DNA of 64,000 nucleotides from Planctomycetota bacterium. GTDB taxonomy: Bacteria; Planctomycetota; J058; JAJDCQ01. Of this stretch, positions 1 to 8,733 are shown piece by piece. The stretch's first letter is position 1. Every line of letters begins with the position of its first letter. The DNA is taken from NCBI GenBank assembly GCA_029260755.1, contig JAJDCQ010000039.1:62001-126000 (forward strand), given 5' to 3'. The notes beneath the pieces are model-generated. The model saw only the letters and a program-made list of their open reading frames with translations. It did no database searches and had not been told where the DNA came from. A program made the translations under genes and the position numbers.

Positions 1-1227
1 CGTCGACGCGGCCGGGCCGGCGGCGCGCGGCGCGGCGCCGCGGGTGAAGGCGATCACGGAGACCGCGACGATCGCCACGAGGCCGAGGATCGCGCCGGCG
101 ACCGCGACCGGGCTTCGTGACGGCGGCGCGTCGGGGGGCGGCGCCCGCCCCCTCGCCGGCGACGGCGAGGGCCGCGGCCGGGGCGAGCGCGGCGACGCGG
201 GCGCGCCGGTCGCCGCGACGAACGCCGGCGGCGGCTCGGTCGGCGTGACCCGCGAGAGCTCGACCGGCGGCGGAGCGGGGCCGAGGCGCGTCCCGGCGAG
301 GACCGTCTCGATGTCGGCGATCGCCTCGGTCGGGGTGGCGTACCGCTGCTCGCGATCGCGGGCGGCGAGACGCTGCACCACCTTGACGAAGCTCTCCGAG
401 AGCTCGGGGACGAGCGTCCGCGGGTCGGGGAGCTCCTCGTTGATCTTCTTCGCGAGCAGGGCGACCGGCGTCCTGGCCTGGAAGGGACGCGTCGCCGTCG
501 ACAGCTCGAAGAGCATCGTCCCGAGCGCGTAGAGGTCGGTCCGGATGTCGACGTCGTCGGCGTTCGCCTGCTCGGGCGACATGTAGTGGGGCGTCCCGAT
601 GACGACGCCGGTCGAGGTGAGGCCGGTCGTGTCGGCGATCGACTCCCGCTTCACCAGGCCGAGGTCGGCCAGCTTGGGGACGCCCTCGGCCGTCACCAGG
701 ATGTTCGCCGGCTTCACGTCGCGGTGGACGATCCCCTTGGCGTGGGCGTGCTCGAGCGCCCGGGCGACGGCGAGGGCGATCTCGAGGACGCGCCGCTCGG
801 GCTGCCGGCCGTCGCGCTTGAGCATCACCTCGAGGTCGTCGCCCTCGATCAGCTCGAAGGCCGCGTAGGGGAGCTCCGTCTCGGCGTCGACGCCGGTGTC
901 GATGATCCGGACGACGTTCGGGTGCTGGAGGGCCGCGGCCGCCTTCGCCTCCCGGAGGAAGCGCTCGGAGAAGACGCGGTCCGCCGCGCGCTCGGCCGAG
1001 AGGACCTTGAGGGCGACGACCCGCTCGAGGCCGGCCTGGCGGGCCCGGTAGACCTCACCCATCCCGCCCCGGCCAATGAAGTCGAGGATCTCGAACCCGC
1101 CGATCGCCCGCGGCAGGATCTGGGTCGCCTCGAGCTCCCCGAGCGCGTCGGGCGGCAGATCCTGGCGGAGGTCGCGCGCGGGGAGGTCGACCGTGTCCTG
1201 CTCGTCCCTCGGCGGCGGGTGATCCAT
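1..1227 (-). CDS. Hanks-type Ser/Thr protein kinase, C-terminus cut by window edge
   Basis: A membrane-anchored Ser/Thr kinase predicted to phosphorylate proteins on Ser/Thr. Reading from ATG at 1227 toward the left edge gives an open frame of 409 codons with no stop, so the 3' end is missing. The kinase domain spans about residues 37-310: glycine loop GRGGMGEVYRA, VALKVL lysine, alpha-C glutamate in FLREAKA, catalytic HRDVKPANIL, a DLG in place of DFG, and GTPHYMSPEQA. A Pro/Arg-rich linker leads to one membrane segment at about 372-396, so an outer-side domain probably follows beyond the edge. It starts 46 nt after the diguanylate cyclase gene ends, in the same orientation, as the third gene of an operon. 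Domain calls are read directly; substrate unknown. Confidence 0.9.
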   Translation of the reverse strand, partial: MDHPPPRDEQDTVDLPARDLRQDLPPDALGELEATQILPRAIGGFEILDFIGRGGMGEVYRARQAGLERVVALKVLSAERAADRVFSERFLREAKAAAALQHPNVVRIIDTGVDAETELPYAAFELIEGDDLEVMLKRDGRQPERRVLEIALAVARALEHAHAKGIVHRDVKPANILVTAEGVPKLADLGLVKRESIADTTGLTSTGVVIGTPHYMSPEQANADDVDIRTDLYALGTMLFELSTATRPFQARTPVALLAKKINEELPDPRTLVPELSESFVKVVQRLAARDREQRYATPTEAIADIETVLAGTRLGPAPPPVELSRVTPTEPPPAFVAATGAPASPRSPRPRPSPSPARGRAPPPDAPPSRSPVAVAGAILGLVAIVAVSVIAFTRGAAPRAAGPAAST

Positions 1228-1273
1228 GGCGACGGAGGTTCCGCGGGGAGGCGACGGGAGGGAGGGCCGGCGG

Positions 1274-3355
1274 TCAGGCGCCCGGATCGGTCCCGAAGGC
1301 GCCGGTCTCATCGACGTCGACGCCGACGATCGACGCGCCGGAGCTGCTGATCGAGCTGCTCGGCGGCTCGAATCGGCCGTCCTCGTCCCAGACCTCGACC
1401 CGGTTCCGACCGCCGCGCTTGGCGCGGAAGCAGGCCTTGTCGGCCTTCTTGATCAGCTCCTCGCGGCCGTCGAGCGCGCCGAGGAACGCCACGCCGATCG
1501 ACGCGGTCTTGCGCACGATGGGGCTGTCGCCGTTGTTCGCGTCGCCCGCGAAGCTGACCGCGAGCTTGATCTTCTCGTTCGCGAGCGCCCTTCGGATGCG
1601 CTCGGCGATCTTGAAGGCGCGGCCCTTGTCGGTGTTGGGCAGGATGACGCTGAACTCCTCGCCGCCGTAGCGAGCGACGGTGTCGTCGGGCCGGACCGCC
1701 TTCTTCAGGAGCATGCCGACCTTCTTCAAGACGATGTCGCCGGCCTGGTGGCCGTAGGTGTCGTTGGTGTGCTTGAAGTGGTCGAGGTCGAGCATCAGAA
1801 GGGCGAGCGGCTCCTTCCGGCTACGGGCCTGGCGGATCGAGTCGTCGAGGCGCTGGTAGAAGTGGCGCCGCACGAACACCCGGGTGAGGGTGTCGACGGT
1901 CGCTCGCTCGTAGAGGTCGGCGTTGGAGAGCGCGATGCCGGTCTGACTGGCGAGGATGGAGAGCACCTCGACGTCGTTGCCGGAGAACGCGCCCGAGTCG
2001 AACTTGTCGGTGACGCAGACGACGCCGATGCACTCGCCGTCGGTCTCGTCGGTCGTCCGGGAGACGATCGGGACGATCAGGAAGGAGTTGGTCCGGTAGC
2101 GGCGGTTCGCCTTCGCCCCGAGCTCCTTCTCGACGTCGGTGACGAGGAGGGGTTGCTGGTCCTCGATCACCTTGCGGCAGAACTTGCTGCCCATCTCGTC
2201 GCGCGCGATCGTCGCCTTGAGCTCGCGCGAGAAGCCCATCGCCGCCTCGAGCTTCAGCCGGCCGTGCTCGAGCATCAGGACGCTCGCCTTGGTGCAGCGG
2301 AGGATCGCGCTGGCCGCCTTGACGAGCGCCTCGAGGATCCGATGCCGCTCGAGGTAGCTACTGATTCGCTGCGTCGCGCGGTTCAGGTTCCGCAGCGTCA
2401 TGTTCATCTCGCGACGCCGCTGGTAGGCGTTCGCGTTCTCGATCGCGATCGCCGCCTGCATCGCGACCGCCGCGAGGAGGTCGAGGTCGTCCTCGTCGCA
2501 CGGCCGCTCGTCGCTGCTGCGGTTGACCTGGATCAGGCCCGTCACCGTCCCGCGGTTCAGGAACGGGACGCACATGAACGACCGGAGGCCCTGGTCGCTG
2601 ATGCTCTGACCCGACAGGAAGCGCGCGTCGTCCTCGACGTCGGTGCACAGGACGGCCTCGCGGGTGTGGAGCACCTCCTTGAGGATCGTCCGGCTGATCT
2701 CGCCCGGGGCGGGCGCCCCCTCGTCGACGACGTCGCCGGTGCGATGGCAGCGCGCCTGACTCGCGACCGGCTTGAGCTTGCGGCCGGCGTCGTCGAGCAG
2801 CATCACGAAGCAGCGGTCGGCTCGGAACAGCTCGAAGACGACGTCGACGATCTTCTCGAGGAGGCGCTTCTTCTCGAGGATCTCGCCGATCGCGTTGCTG
2901 ACCTTGAACAGGGTGGCCAGGCGCGGGTCGGTCTTCCGGTCGTGGCCGAGCGTGTCGATGACGCTGTCGACGTCGGCGTACTGCTTCCGCCGGCTCCGGA
3001 TCTGACTGGTGAGGAGGTCGTCGGCGTCGATCGTCCGGACCTCGTAGTCCGTCTTCGACGCGTCGCCCCCGCCGTCCTCGGAGTAGACGAGCGCGGTGTC
3101 GGCGATCGTGATCCAGTCGCCGTGGGTGAGCTTCGCCTCGCGGACCTGCTCGCCGTTGAGCAGCACCGGCCCCTTGACGTTGACCGCCCGCACCTCGAAG
3201 CCGAGCTTCTTCTGCCGGATCTCGGCGTGCACGTCCGCGACGCGGCGGTCCGAGAGGACCACCGTGTTCGACGGCGCGCTGCCGAGCGTGTTGACCCGGA
3301 CCAGCTCGAAGGTGCGGCCGCGCTGCGGCCCTTCAACGATGATCAGCTGGGGCAT
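1274..3355 (-). CDS. FHA-GAF-GAF-GGDEF diguanylate cyclase
   Basis: Predicted to make cyclic di-GMP from two GTP. The 693-residue protein begins with an FHA domain (about 1-92), which in this family binds phosphothreonine peptides. Two GAF sensor domains follow (about 130-310 and 325-490). The C-terminal GGDEF domain (about 495-660) has an intact active site written GGEEF (about 564-568). An RPDD allosteric inhibition site sits exactly five residues before it, so product feedback is likely. There is no signal peptide or membrane segment, so it should be cytoplasmic. It lies 46 nt downstream of a kinase-TPR gene and 46 nt upstream of a second kinase. Recognition of a phosphorylated kinase by the FHA domain is an inference from this context. 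Confidence 0.93.
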   Translation of the reverse strand: MPQLIIVEGPQRGRTFELVRVNTLGSAPSNTVVLSDRRVADVHAEIRQKKLGFEVRAVNVKGPVLLNGEQVREAKLTHGDWITIADTALVYSEDGGGDASKTDYEVRTIDADDLLTSQIRSRRKQYADVDSVIDTLGHDRKTDPRLATLFKVSNAIGEILEKKRLLEKIVDVVFELFRADRCFVMLLDDAGRKLKPVASQARCHRTGDVVDEGAPAPGEISRTILKEVLHTREAVLCTDVEDDARFLSGQSISDQGLRSFMCVPFLNRGTVTGLIQVNRSSDERPCDEDDLDLLAAVAMQAAIAIENANAYQRRREMNMTLRNLNRATQRISSYLERHRILEALVKAASAILRCTKASVLMLEHGRLKLEAAMGFSRELKATIARDEMGSKFCRKVIEDQQPLLVTDVEKELGAKANRRYRTNSFLIVPIVSRTTDETDGECIGVVCVTDKFDSGAFSGNDVEVLSILASQTGIALSNADLYERATVDTLTRVFVRRHFYQRLDDSIRQARSRKEPLALLMLDLDHFKHTNDTYGHQAGDIVLKKVGMLLKKAVRPDDTVARYGGEEFSVILPNTDKGRAFKIAERIRRALANEKIKLAVSFAGDANNGDSPIVRKTASIGVAFLGALDGREELIKKADKACFRAKRGGRNRVEVWDEDGRFEPPSSSISSSGASIVGVDVDETGAFGTDPGA

Positions 3356-3401
3356 GTTCCCCGGTCGGGCTCGTCCCCGACTCCGAACGCCGCCTCGACT
3401 A

Positions 3402-6400
3402 CTATCGGCCGCCGATGATCCGGCGGTATCGCGGATCGCCGCGGAGCGCCTCGAAGTTGTCGTCCTGCTTCACGCGCTCGTAGCCGTTGAAGCCGTTCTT
3501 GAACGCCTTCTCGAGGTGCATGAAGGCCTCGTCGACCTGTCCCTGACTCGAGAGCGCCTGCGACTTGAGGTAGTGGGCCATCCCGAAGTCCTCGTAGAAG
3601 AGGAGGGCTCGGTCGTAGTCCTCGAGCGCCCGCTCGAGCTCACCCTTCTTGAAGTAGAGCATCCCGCGGTAGACGAACGCCGGGAGGTGCTTCGGGTTGA
3701 TCTCGATCGTGCGGTCCAGGTCGGCGATGCCGAGGTCGATGTCCTTCGCCTCGAACTTCTTCAGCTCCGTCTTGGCGACGTAGAAGAAGCCGCGGAGGAA
3801 GACGACGTGGCTCTCGTCGGGGTGGTCGCCGACGATCTTGTTCAGCTCGCCGATGACGCGGTTCAGGTCGACGACGTAGCTGACCTGGTAGACCTTCTCG
3901 TAGAGGATGTTGGCGATGTCGGGGTCGAGCTCGAGCGCCTTGCTCAGGTCGAGGATACCCGGCACGAAGTTACCGATCTTGATGTAACACGTGCCTCGCT
4001 CGTAGTAGGCCTGGCTCAGATCCGGATCGAGCTCGATCGCCTTGTCGAACTCGGCGATCGCCTCGGGGTAGCTCCGGCGGTTCTGATACTGCTGGCCCTT
4101 CTCGAAGTGCTTCTGGGCCTCGGCCCGTGAGACGGCGCGGATCGCCTTCCGCTCCATCTTCGCGGCGAGCGCCAGGATCGGCTCACCCCGCTTGCTGAGG
4201 AGCCGCTCGAGGAGCTCGTAGGCCGCCTCGACGCGGGGGGCGAGCGCCGCGCTCGCGCGGGCATCGACGAGCGCCTCGGCGTCCCGGTCGAGCTTGGCGC
4301 GCGCCTTGGCTCGCCCGACGTGCGCCTTCGCGAGGAGCGAGAGGCGCGCCTCCTTCTTGATCTCCTCGACGAGGGGCTGGTCGTTCTTCGCGAGGGCGTC
4401 GAGCTCGTCCTTCGTCGGGACGGAGATCGCCCGGGTCAGCTCGAGGGCCGTCGTGAAGTCGGTCTCCGCGGCGGTGATCTTCTCCGTGTCGTCACCCGAG
4501 ACCTTGATCCGCGTGTTCCCGCGCTCGACCCAGGCCTCGCGCATGAACGGCGCGGCCGCGATCGCCTTGGAGAAGTCCTCCTGGGCGAAGTCGTGGTACT
4601 TCCACGCCACCTCGAGGCGCGCCCGGCCGAGGTAGGCCCGGGCGTCGTAGGGATAGAGGTCGATGATGCGGGTGAAGTAGGCGCGAGCGCGCGAGTAGTA
4701 CTCGAGCTTCTTGCTGCGGATCGCGCTGTCCTTGCTCTTGCTCGCCGCCTCGAGGAGCCGCCCGATCGAGTGGCCGGGGAGGGCCGCCTCCTCGGTCGCG
4801 CGCCCGAGCGCCTCGTGCGCCGCGGCCTCGTCGCCGAGCTTGTGGTGAGCGAGCCCGATCACCGAGTCGAGGAGGAAACCGAACTCGGGCGCGATCTCGG
4901 TGCGCGCGGCCTGTGCGATCGAGAGCGCCTCCTTGGCCTCCTCGCTCTCGAGGGCGAGCCGCGCCCGCGCGAACGCGAGCCGGGCGTCGATCGGGAGAGT
5001 CGCCGGGAGCGGTCCGCCCGGGAGCGGGCTCGGCGGGAGGTCTCCGACCTCCTCGGCCTCGGAGCGCCCCGCGAGCGTCTCGGAGGCCTCGGCGAGCGCC
5101 TTCTTGGCCTCGTCGTGGCGGCCGAGGGCGATCAGGAACTCGGCCTGTCCGAGGGGAGCCTCGGCCAGGTGCGGATCGAGCTCGCGCGCCTTGGCGTAGG
5201 CGTCGAGCGCCTTCTTGGTGAGCTTCTCGACGTCCTTGGCGGCCTCCGCCAGGTCGTCCTCGCGGCTGACGACGTCGTCGCCGAGCTGCTTGGCCGCCTG
5301 GCCGGCGACCGACTCCATGTTGCCCGACTCCTGGGCGACCCGCATCCGGCCCGCCATCTGGAGGAGGCTACGGCGCGCCTTGGCCTCGCGCTCGTCGATG
5401 CGCTTCTGGACCGCGCTCCCGATGTCGGCCTGGAGGCGGTAGAGATCGCCGAGCCGCAGCCACGCCTCGGCGGCGAAGTCCTGGCTCGCCCGGTCCTTCG
5501 CCTCGGTGATCTTCTTGAAGCTCTCGGCCGCGCGCTCCCACTCGAGCTGCCAGACCTGGACGGTGCCCAGGCCGAGCCACGCCGCGTAGTAACGGTCCTC
5601 GCGGGCGGTGGCGATCTCGAAGTCCTTGAGCGCATCGCCGGTCTTCTGCTGACTGAGATGATGCCGGGCGCGGAAGTAGTAGCCCTCCGGGCGGCTCGGC
5701 TGGAGGTCGACCGCCTCGTTGAAGTCGTCGAGCGCCTCCTGGTGCCAGTCGAGCACCTCGTTGGCGCGACCGCGGCCGAGGTAGCCCTCGAAGCTGTCGT
5801 CCTGCTGGTCGAGGACCGCCTCGAACTCGTCGTGGGCTCGCTCCGCCTCGCCCTTCGCGAGGAGGAGCCGCCCGAGCTCGATCCGGCCCTTGATCGGATC
5901 GGGGGCCTCCCGGACGACGCGCTCGAGCTCGCTCTCGGCCTCGTCGAGGCGGCCGTTGCTCCGGAGCACTCGTCCGAGGAGCAGGCGCGCCTCGTGGTCG
6001 TCGGCGTCCTGGGCGAGCACGTCCTGGAGCGTCTCGAGGGCGCGGTCGAGGTCGCCGAGCTTCACGTGCACCATCGCGATGCCGTGCCGGGCCGGGCCGT
6101 GGCCCGGCTCGTGCTCGAGCGCCTTGGCGTAGCGGGCCAGCGCCTCCTGGAGCGCGTCGACCGTGCCGATGTCCTGCTCCGCCTCCGCCGCGAGGACGTG
6201 GGCGCGCCGGTAGAGCTTGTTCGTCTTGGGCGACTCCTCCTGGAGATGGTTCTCCAGGTCCTCGCGAGTGATGACCGAGTCGTCATCCTCGTCGGGGGCG
6301 CGCTCCGCGACCAGGTCCTCGATGCCATCGAGGGTGGCGATCGCCGCGGCGATCTCCTCGAGCGACTCGACCGGGTTGTGATCGCGCCGCTTGGCGCTCG

Positions 6401-8459
6401 CCGTCGTCAGGATCGACTCGACCGCGAGATGGCGCTCCTTCACCGCCTCCTTGAACCGGTCGAGCTCGAGCTGGAACTTCTGCGCTCGCTGGGTCTCGAG
6501 CTCCTTGAGGTGGCGATAGCCGATCGCGATCACGCTCGGCACGAGGACCATCACGGCGACGGCGACCGTCGCGACGACGGCCAGGTTCTTCTTCGCCTTC
6601 TTGACGAGGCGCTCGATCGGCCCGACCGGGCGAGCGTGGATCGGCTCTCCCTCGCGGTAACGACGGATGTCGTCGGCGAGCTCCTCGGAGGTGTTGTAGC
6701 GGCGCCGGCGGTCCTTCTCGATCGACTTGATGACGATGGTCTCGATGTCGCGCGGGATCTTCGGGTTGTGCTGGCGGGGCGGGACCGGCTCCTCCTCGAG
6801 GATCTTGTGGTAGATCTCCATCGTGGAGTTGCCGACGAACGGCGGCGTGCCGGTGAGCATCTCGTAGAGGATGACGCCGAGCGCGTAGACGTCGATCCGC
6901 TTGTCGATGTCGTCGTCGCCGCGCGCCTGCTCGGGCGCCATGTAGAACGGGGTTCCGACGGCCGCGCCGGTCCGGGTGAGGAGGCTCTTCTGGTCGAGGT
7001 CCTTGGCGAGACCGAAGTCGGTGATCTTGGGATGGCCTTCGCGGTCCATCAGGATGTTCGCCGGCTTCAGGTCGCGGTGGACGACGTTCTTCTGGTGGGC
7101 GTAGTGCATCGCCCTCGATATCTCCTCGAGGACGTTGAGCGACCACTCGACGTCGAGGCCGCCGACGCGGGCCCCGCTCCGGCTGCCGCCGCTGCCGCCG
7201 ACGAGCCCGGCGTCCTTGGGCGGCCGCGCCCGCTTGACGATCTGGTCGAGCGGCTCTCCCTCGATCAGGTCCATCGTGAAGTAGTGGAAGCCGGCGTGGC
7301 AGCCGACCTCGTGAACCGCGACGATGTTGGGGTGCTGGAGCTTCGCCGCGGCCGCCGTCTCGCGCTTGAACCGGCGGACCTGCCGCTCGGTCGCCTCTTC
7401 ACCTTCCTTGAGGATCTTGAGGGCGACGAGGCGCTTCAGGTCTCGCTGGCGCGCCTTGTAGACGATGCCCATACCGCCTCGGGCGATCTCGCCGAGGACG
7501 TCGTAGGGGCCGAACGTGGTGACCTCGCCCTCGGCGCCGACGCGACGGCCGAAGACGCGGGCGATCGGGTCGGCGACCTCGGCGACGCTCGCCTCGTCGA
7601 GCTCGAGGCCCTCCTCGCTGAAGAGGGGCTCGAAGCCGGCGTCTCCCGGGACCGGGCCGCTCGGCGCGGTCCCCGGCGGGGGCGGCGGCGCGGCGAAGTG
7701 GCTCGCGGGGCGAAGCGGCGCGCGGGCCACTCCCATCGACGAGCCCGGCGTCCCTCGGGTCGGCGGCCGGAGGCCGCCGTAGGGGGTCGGCATCCCACCG
7801 TAGGGGGTGGGATGGTCGGTCCGGCGGGTCTGGTCGGACTCGCCCTGGAGGAGGAGCGTCTCGGCCTCCCCGGCGGGACCGCCGCCCGCGCGACTCGGCG
7901 GCGGAGGCGGCGCCGTCGGCGCCTCGAACAGCGGCGGCGCCGCGCCGATGCGGGAGCCGGGGCGCGCCATCGAGGAGGGCGGACCGCCGACGCGCGATGC
8001 GGATCGGCTCGCCGCGCTCGCCGCGCCGTTCCCGTTGCCGTTTCCGTTGGTCGGGACCTGGATCGGCGTCTTGCAGCTCGGGCACGGGACGGTGTGGCCC
8101 CGATGCTCGGGGCGCGCCGCGAAGCGACCGCCGCACGAGTGGCAGCCGACCGCGAGCGGGCCCATCGCATGCGCGCCGGAGACGGTCGGGCGGACGAGCG
8201 CCGTCTGGCCGTCGTTCACCGGCGGCGGAGGGCGCTGGAAGGCGCCCGACCCGGCGTACGACGCGGACTGACTCAATCCGATGAGCTCGCGGCACTGGTC
8301 CTGGGTGATCACACCCCGGTGGACCAGGATCGCCCCGAGGTTCGTCGGTCTCTGCAGATTCTTCTGAATCTGCAGGCACTGACGCACCTGCTCTTCGGTC
8401 GCAATGCTGCGTTCGACGACCAGACGTCCGAGCGCCAGATCGGTCTCAGCCAACATCAT
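3402..8459 (-). CDS. Ser/Thr kinase with N-terminal MshEN-like region, zinc ribbon and long TPR array
   Basis: A 1685-residue membrane kinase. Residues 9-64 hold two successive LGxxLVxxG-type motifs, each ending near a Gln, resembling the tandem c-di-GMP-binding motifs of MshEN domains, though the leading Arg is Ala9 and Asn40. Next come a zinc ribbon (Cys106, 109, 126, 129) and a Pro/Gly-rich linker. The kinase domain is at about 318-600 (GRGGMG-type loop as ARGGMGIVYKA, HRDLKPANILMD, DFGLAK, YMAPEQA). One membrane segment lies at about 623-648, followed by roughly 1000 residues of TPR repeats (clear ones include AYYERGTCYIKIGNF). It is the first gene of the kinase-cyclase-kinase operon, preceded by a sigma70-type promoter at 8519-8547. 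The MshEN assignment is tentative; the kinase and TPR assignments are firm. Confidence 0.93.
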   Translation of the reverse strand: MMLAETDLALGRLVVERSIATEEQVRQCLQIQKNLQRPTNLGAILVHRGVITQDQCRELIGLSQSASYAGSGAFQRPPPPVNDGQTALVRPTVSGAHAMGPLAVGCHSCGGRFAARPEHRGHTVPCPSCKTPIQVPTNGNGNGNGAASAASRSASRVGGPPSSMARPGSRIGAAPPLFEAPTAPPPPPSRAGGGPAGEAETLLLQGESDQTRRTDHPTPYGGMPTPYGGLRPPTRGTPGSSMGVARAPLRPASHFAAPPPPPGTAPSGPVPGDAGFEPLFSEEGLELDEASVAEVADPIARVFGRRVGAEGEVTTFGPYDVLGEIARGGMGIVYKARQRDLKRLVALKILKEGEEATERQVRRFKRETAAAAKLQHPNIVAVHEVGCHAGFHYFTMDLIEGEPLDQIVKRARPPKDAGLVGGSGGSRSGARVGGLDVEWSLNVLEEISRAMHYAHQKNVVHRDLKPANILMDREGHPKITDFGLAKDLDQKSLLTRTGAAVGTPFYMAPEQARGDDDIDKRIDVYALGVILYEMLTGTPPFVGNSTMEIYHKILEEEPVPPRQHNPKIPRDIETIVIKSIEKDRRRRYNTSEELADDIRRYREGEPIHARPVGPIERLVKKAKKNLAVVATVAVAVMVLVPSVIAIGYRHLKELETQRAQKFQLELDRFKEAVKERHLAVESILTTASAKRRDHNPVESLEEIAAAIATLDGIEDLVAERAPDEDDDSVITREDLENHLQEESPKTNKLYRRAHVLAAEAEQDIGTVDALQEALARYAKALEHEPGHGPARHGIAMVHVKLGDLDRALETLQDVLAQDADDHEARLLLGRVLRSNGRLDEAESELERVVREAPDPIKGRIELGRLLLAKGEAERAHDEFEAVLDQQDDSFEGYLGRGRANEVLDWHQEALDDFNEAVDLQPSRPEGYYFRARHHLSQQKTGDALKDFEIATAREDRYYAAWLGLGTVQVWQLEWERAAESFKKITEAKDRASQDFAAEAWLRLGDLYRLQADIGSAVQKRIDEREAKARRSLLQMAGRMRVAQESGNMESVAGQAAKQLGDDVVSREDDLAEAAKDVEKLTKKALDAYAKARELDPHLAEAPLGQAEFLIALGRHDEAKKALAEASETLAGRSEAEEVGDLPPSPLPGGPLPATLPIDARLAFARARLALESEEAKEALSIAQAARTEIAPEFGFLLDSVIGLAHHKLGDEAAAHEALGRATEEAALPGHSIGRLLEAASKSKDSAIRSKKLEYYSRARAYFTRIIDLYPYDARAYLGRARLEVAWKYHDFAQEDFSKAIAAAPFMREAWVERGNTRIKVSGDDTEKITAAETDFTTALELTRAISVPTKDELDALAKNDQPLVEEIKKEARLSLLAKAHVGRAKARAKLDRDAEALVDARASAALAPRVEAAYELLERLLSKRGEPILALAAKMERKAIRAVSRAEAQKHFEKGQQYQNRRSYPEAIAEFDKAIELDPDLSQAYYERGTCYIKIGNFVPGILDLSKALELDPDIANILYEKVYQVSYVVDLNRVIGELNKIVGDHPDESHVVFLRGFFYVAKTELKKFEAKDIDLGIADLDRTIEINPKHLPAFVYRGMLYFKKGELERALEDYDRALLFYEDFGMAHYLKSQALSSQGQVDEAFMHLEKAFKNGFNGYERVKQDDNFEALRGDPRYRRIIGGR

Positions 8460-8518
8460 ATGCGCGGTCCTCCCCCGCCATGCTCAACGGTGGTGCGCGT
8501 CATCCCCAGCCCGGGCGG

Positions 8519-8547
8519 AGTATAGCAGCGCCCAAAAACCCCTTCAA
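8519..8547 (-). promoter_or_regulatory. sigma70-type promoter of the kinase/diguanylate cyclase operon
   Basis: On the minus strand, TTGAAG (8547-8542) and TATACT (8524-8519) are separated by exactly 17 nt. The -10 box lies about 60 nt before the ATG at 8459, and no other gene intervenes. The rest of 8460-8733 holds no gene that I can support. Confidence 0.65.
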
Positions 8548-8675
8548 CGCGACCAGGGGTTCTTCGAGGCAAGGGGCTGGCAGGCAGGGTCTTCTGGCTG
8601 TCTCCGCCGCCGAAAACGGCGACGTCCACGGGGGGTTCGGGAGGACTTCAATAAGGACTACCGATGTACAAGACG

Positions 8676-8697
8676 CCGCGCCCGTCGGACGGCGCGG
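8676..8697 (-). terminator. possible hairpin terminator after the charged membrane protein gene
   Basis: A 7-bp perfect stem (CCGCGCC / GGCGCGG) with an 8-nt loop lies about 37-58 nt past the stop at 8734. It is followed on the minus strand only by CTTGT, not a full U-tract, so termination is a guess. Confidence 0.3.
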
Positions 8698-8733
8698 GCG
8701 CGGGCGGCGACGGCGGGTGGGTCGAAGCGAGGT

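Noticed and set aside
1226..3418. Long plus-strand open frame opposite the diguanylate cyclase gene
   Set aside because: The minus strand encodes clear FHA, GAF and GGDEF motifs. The plus frame is Asp/Val/Arg/Leu-rich and matches no family, as expected opposite a GC-rich gene.
4320..8525. 1401-codon plus-strand frame opposite the kinase-TPR gene
   Set aside because: The opposite strand has an intact kinase and TPR repeats plus a promoter. The frame is a codon-bias shadow.
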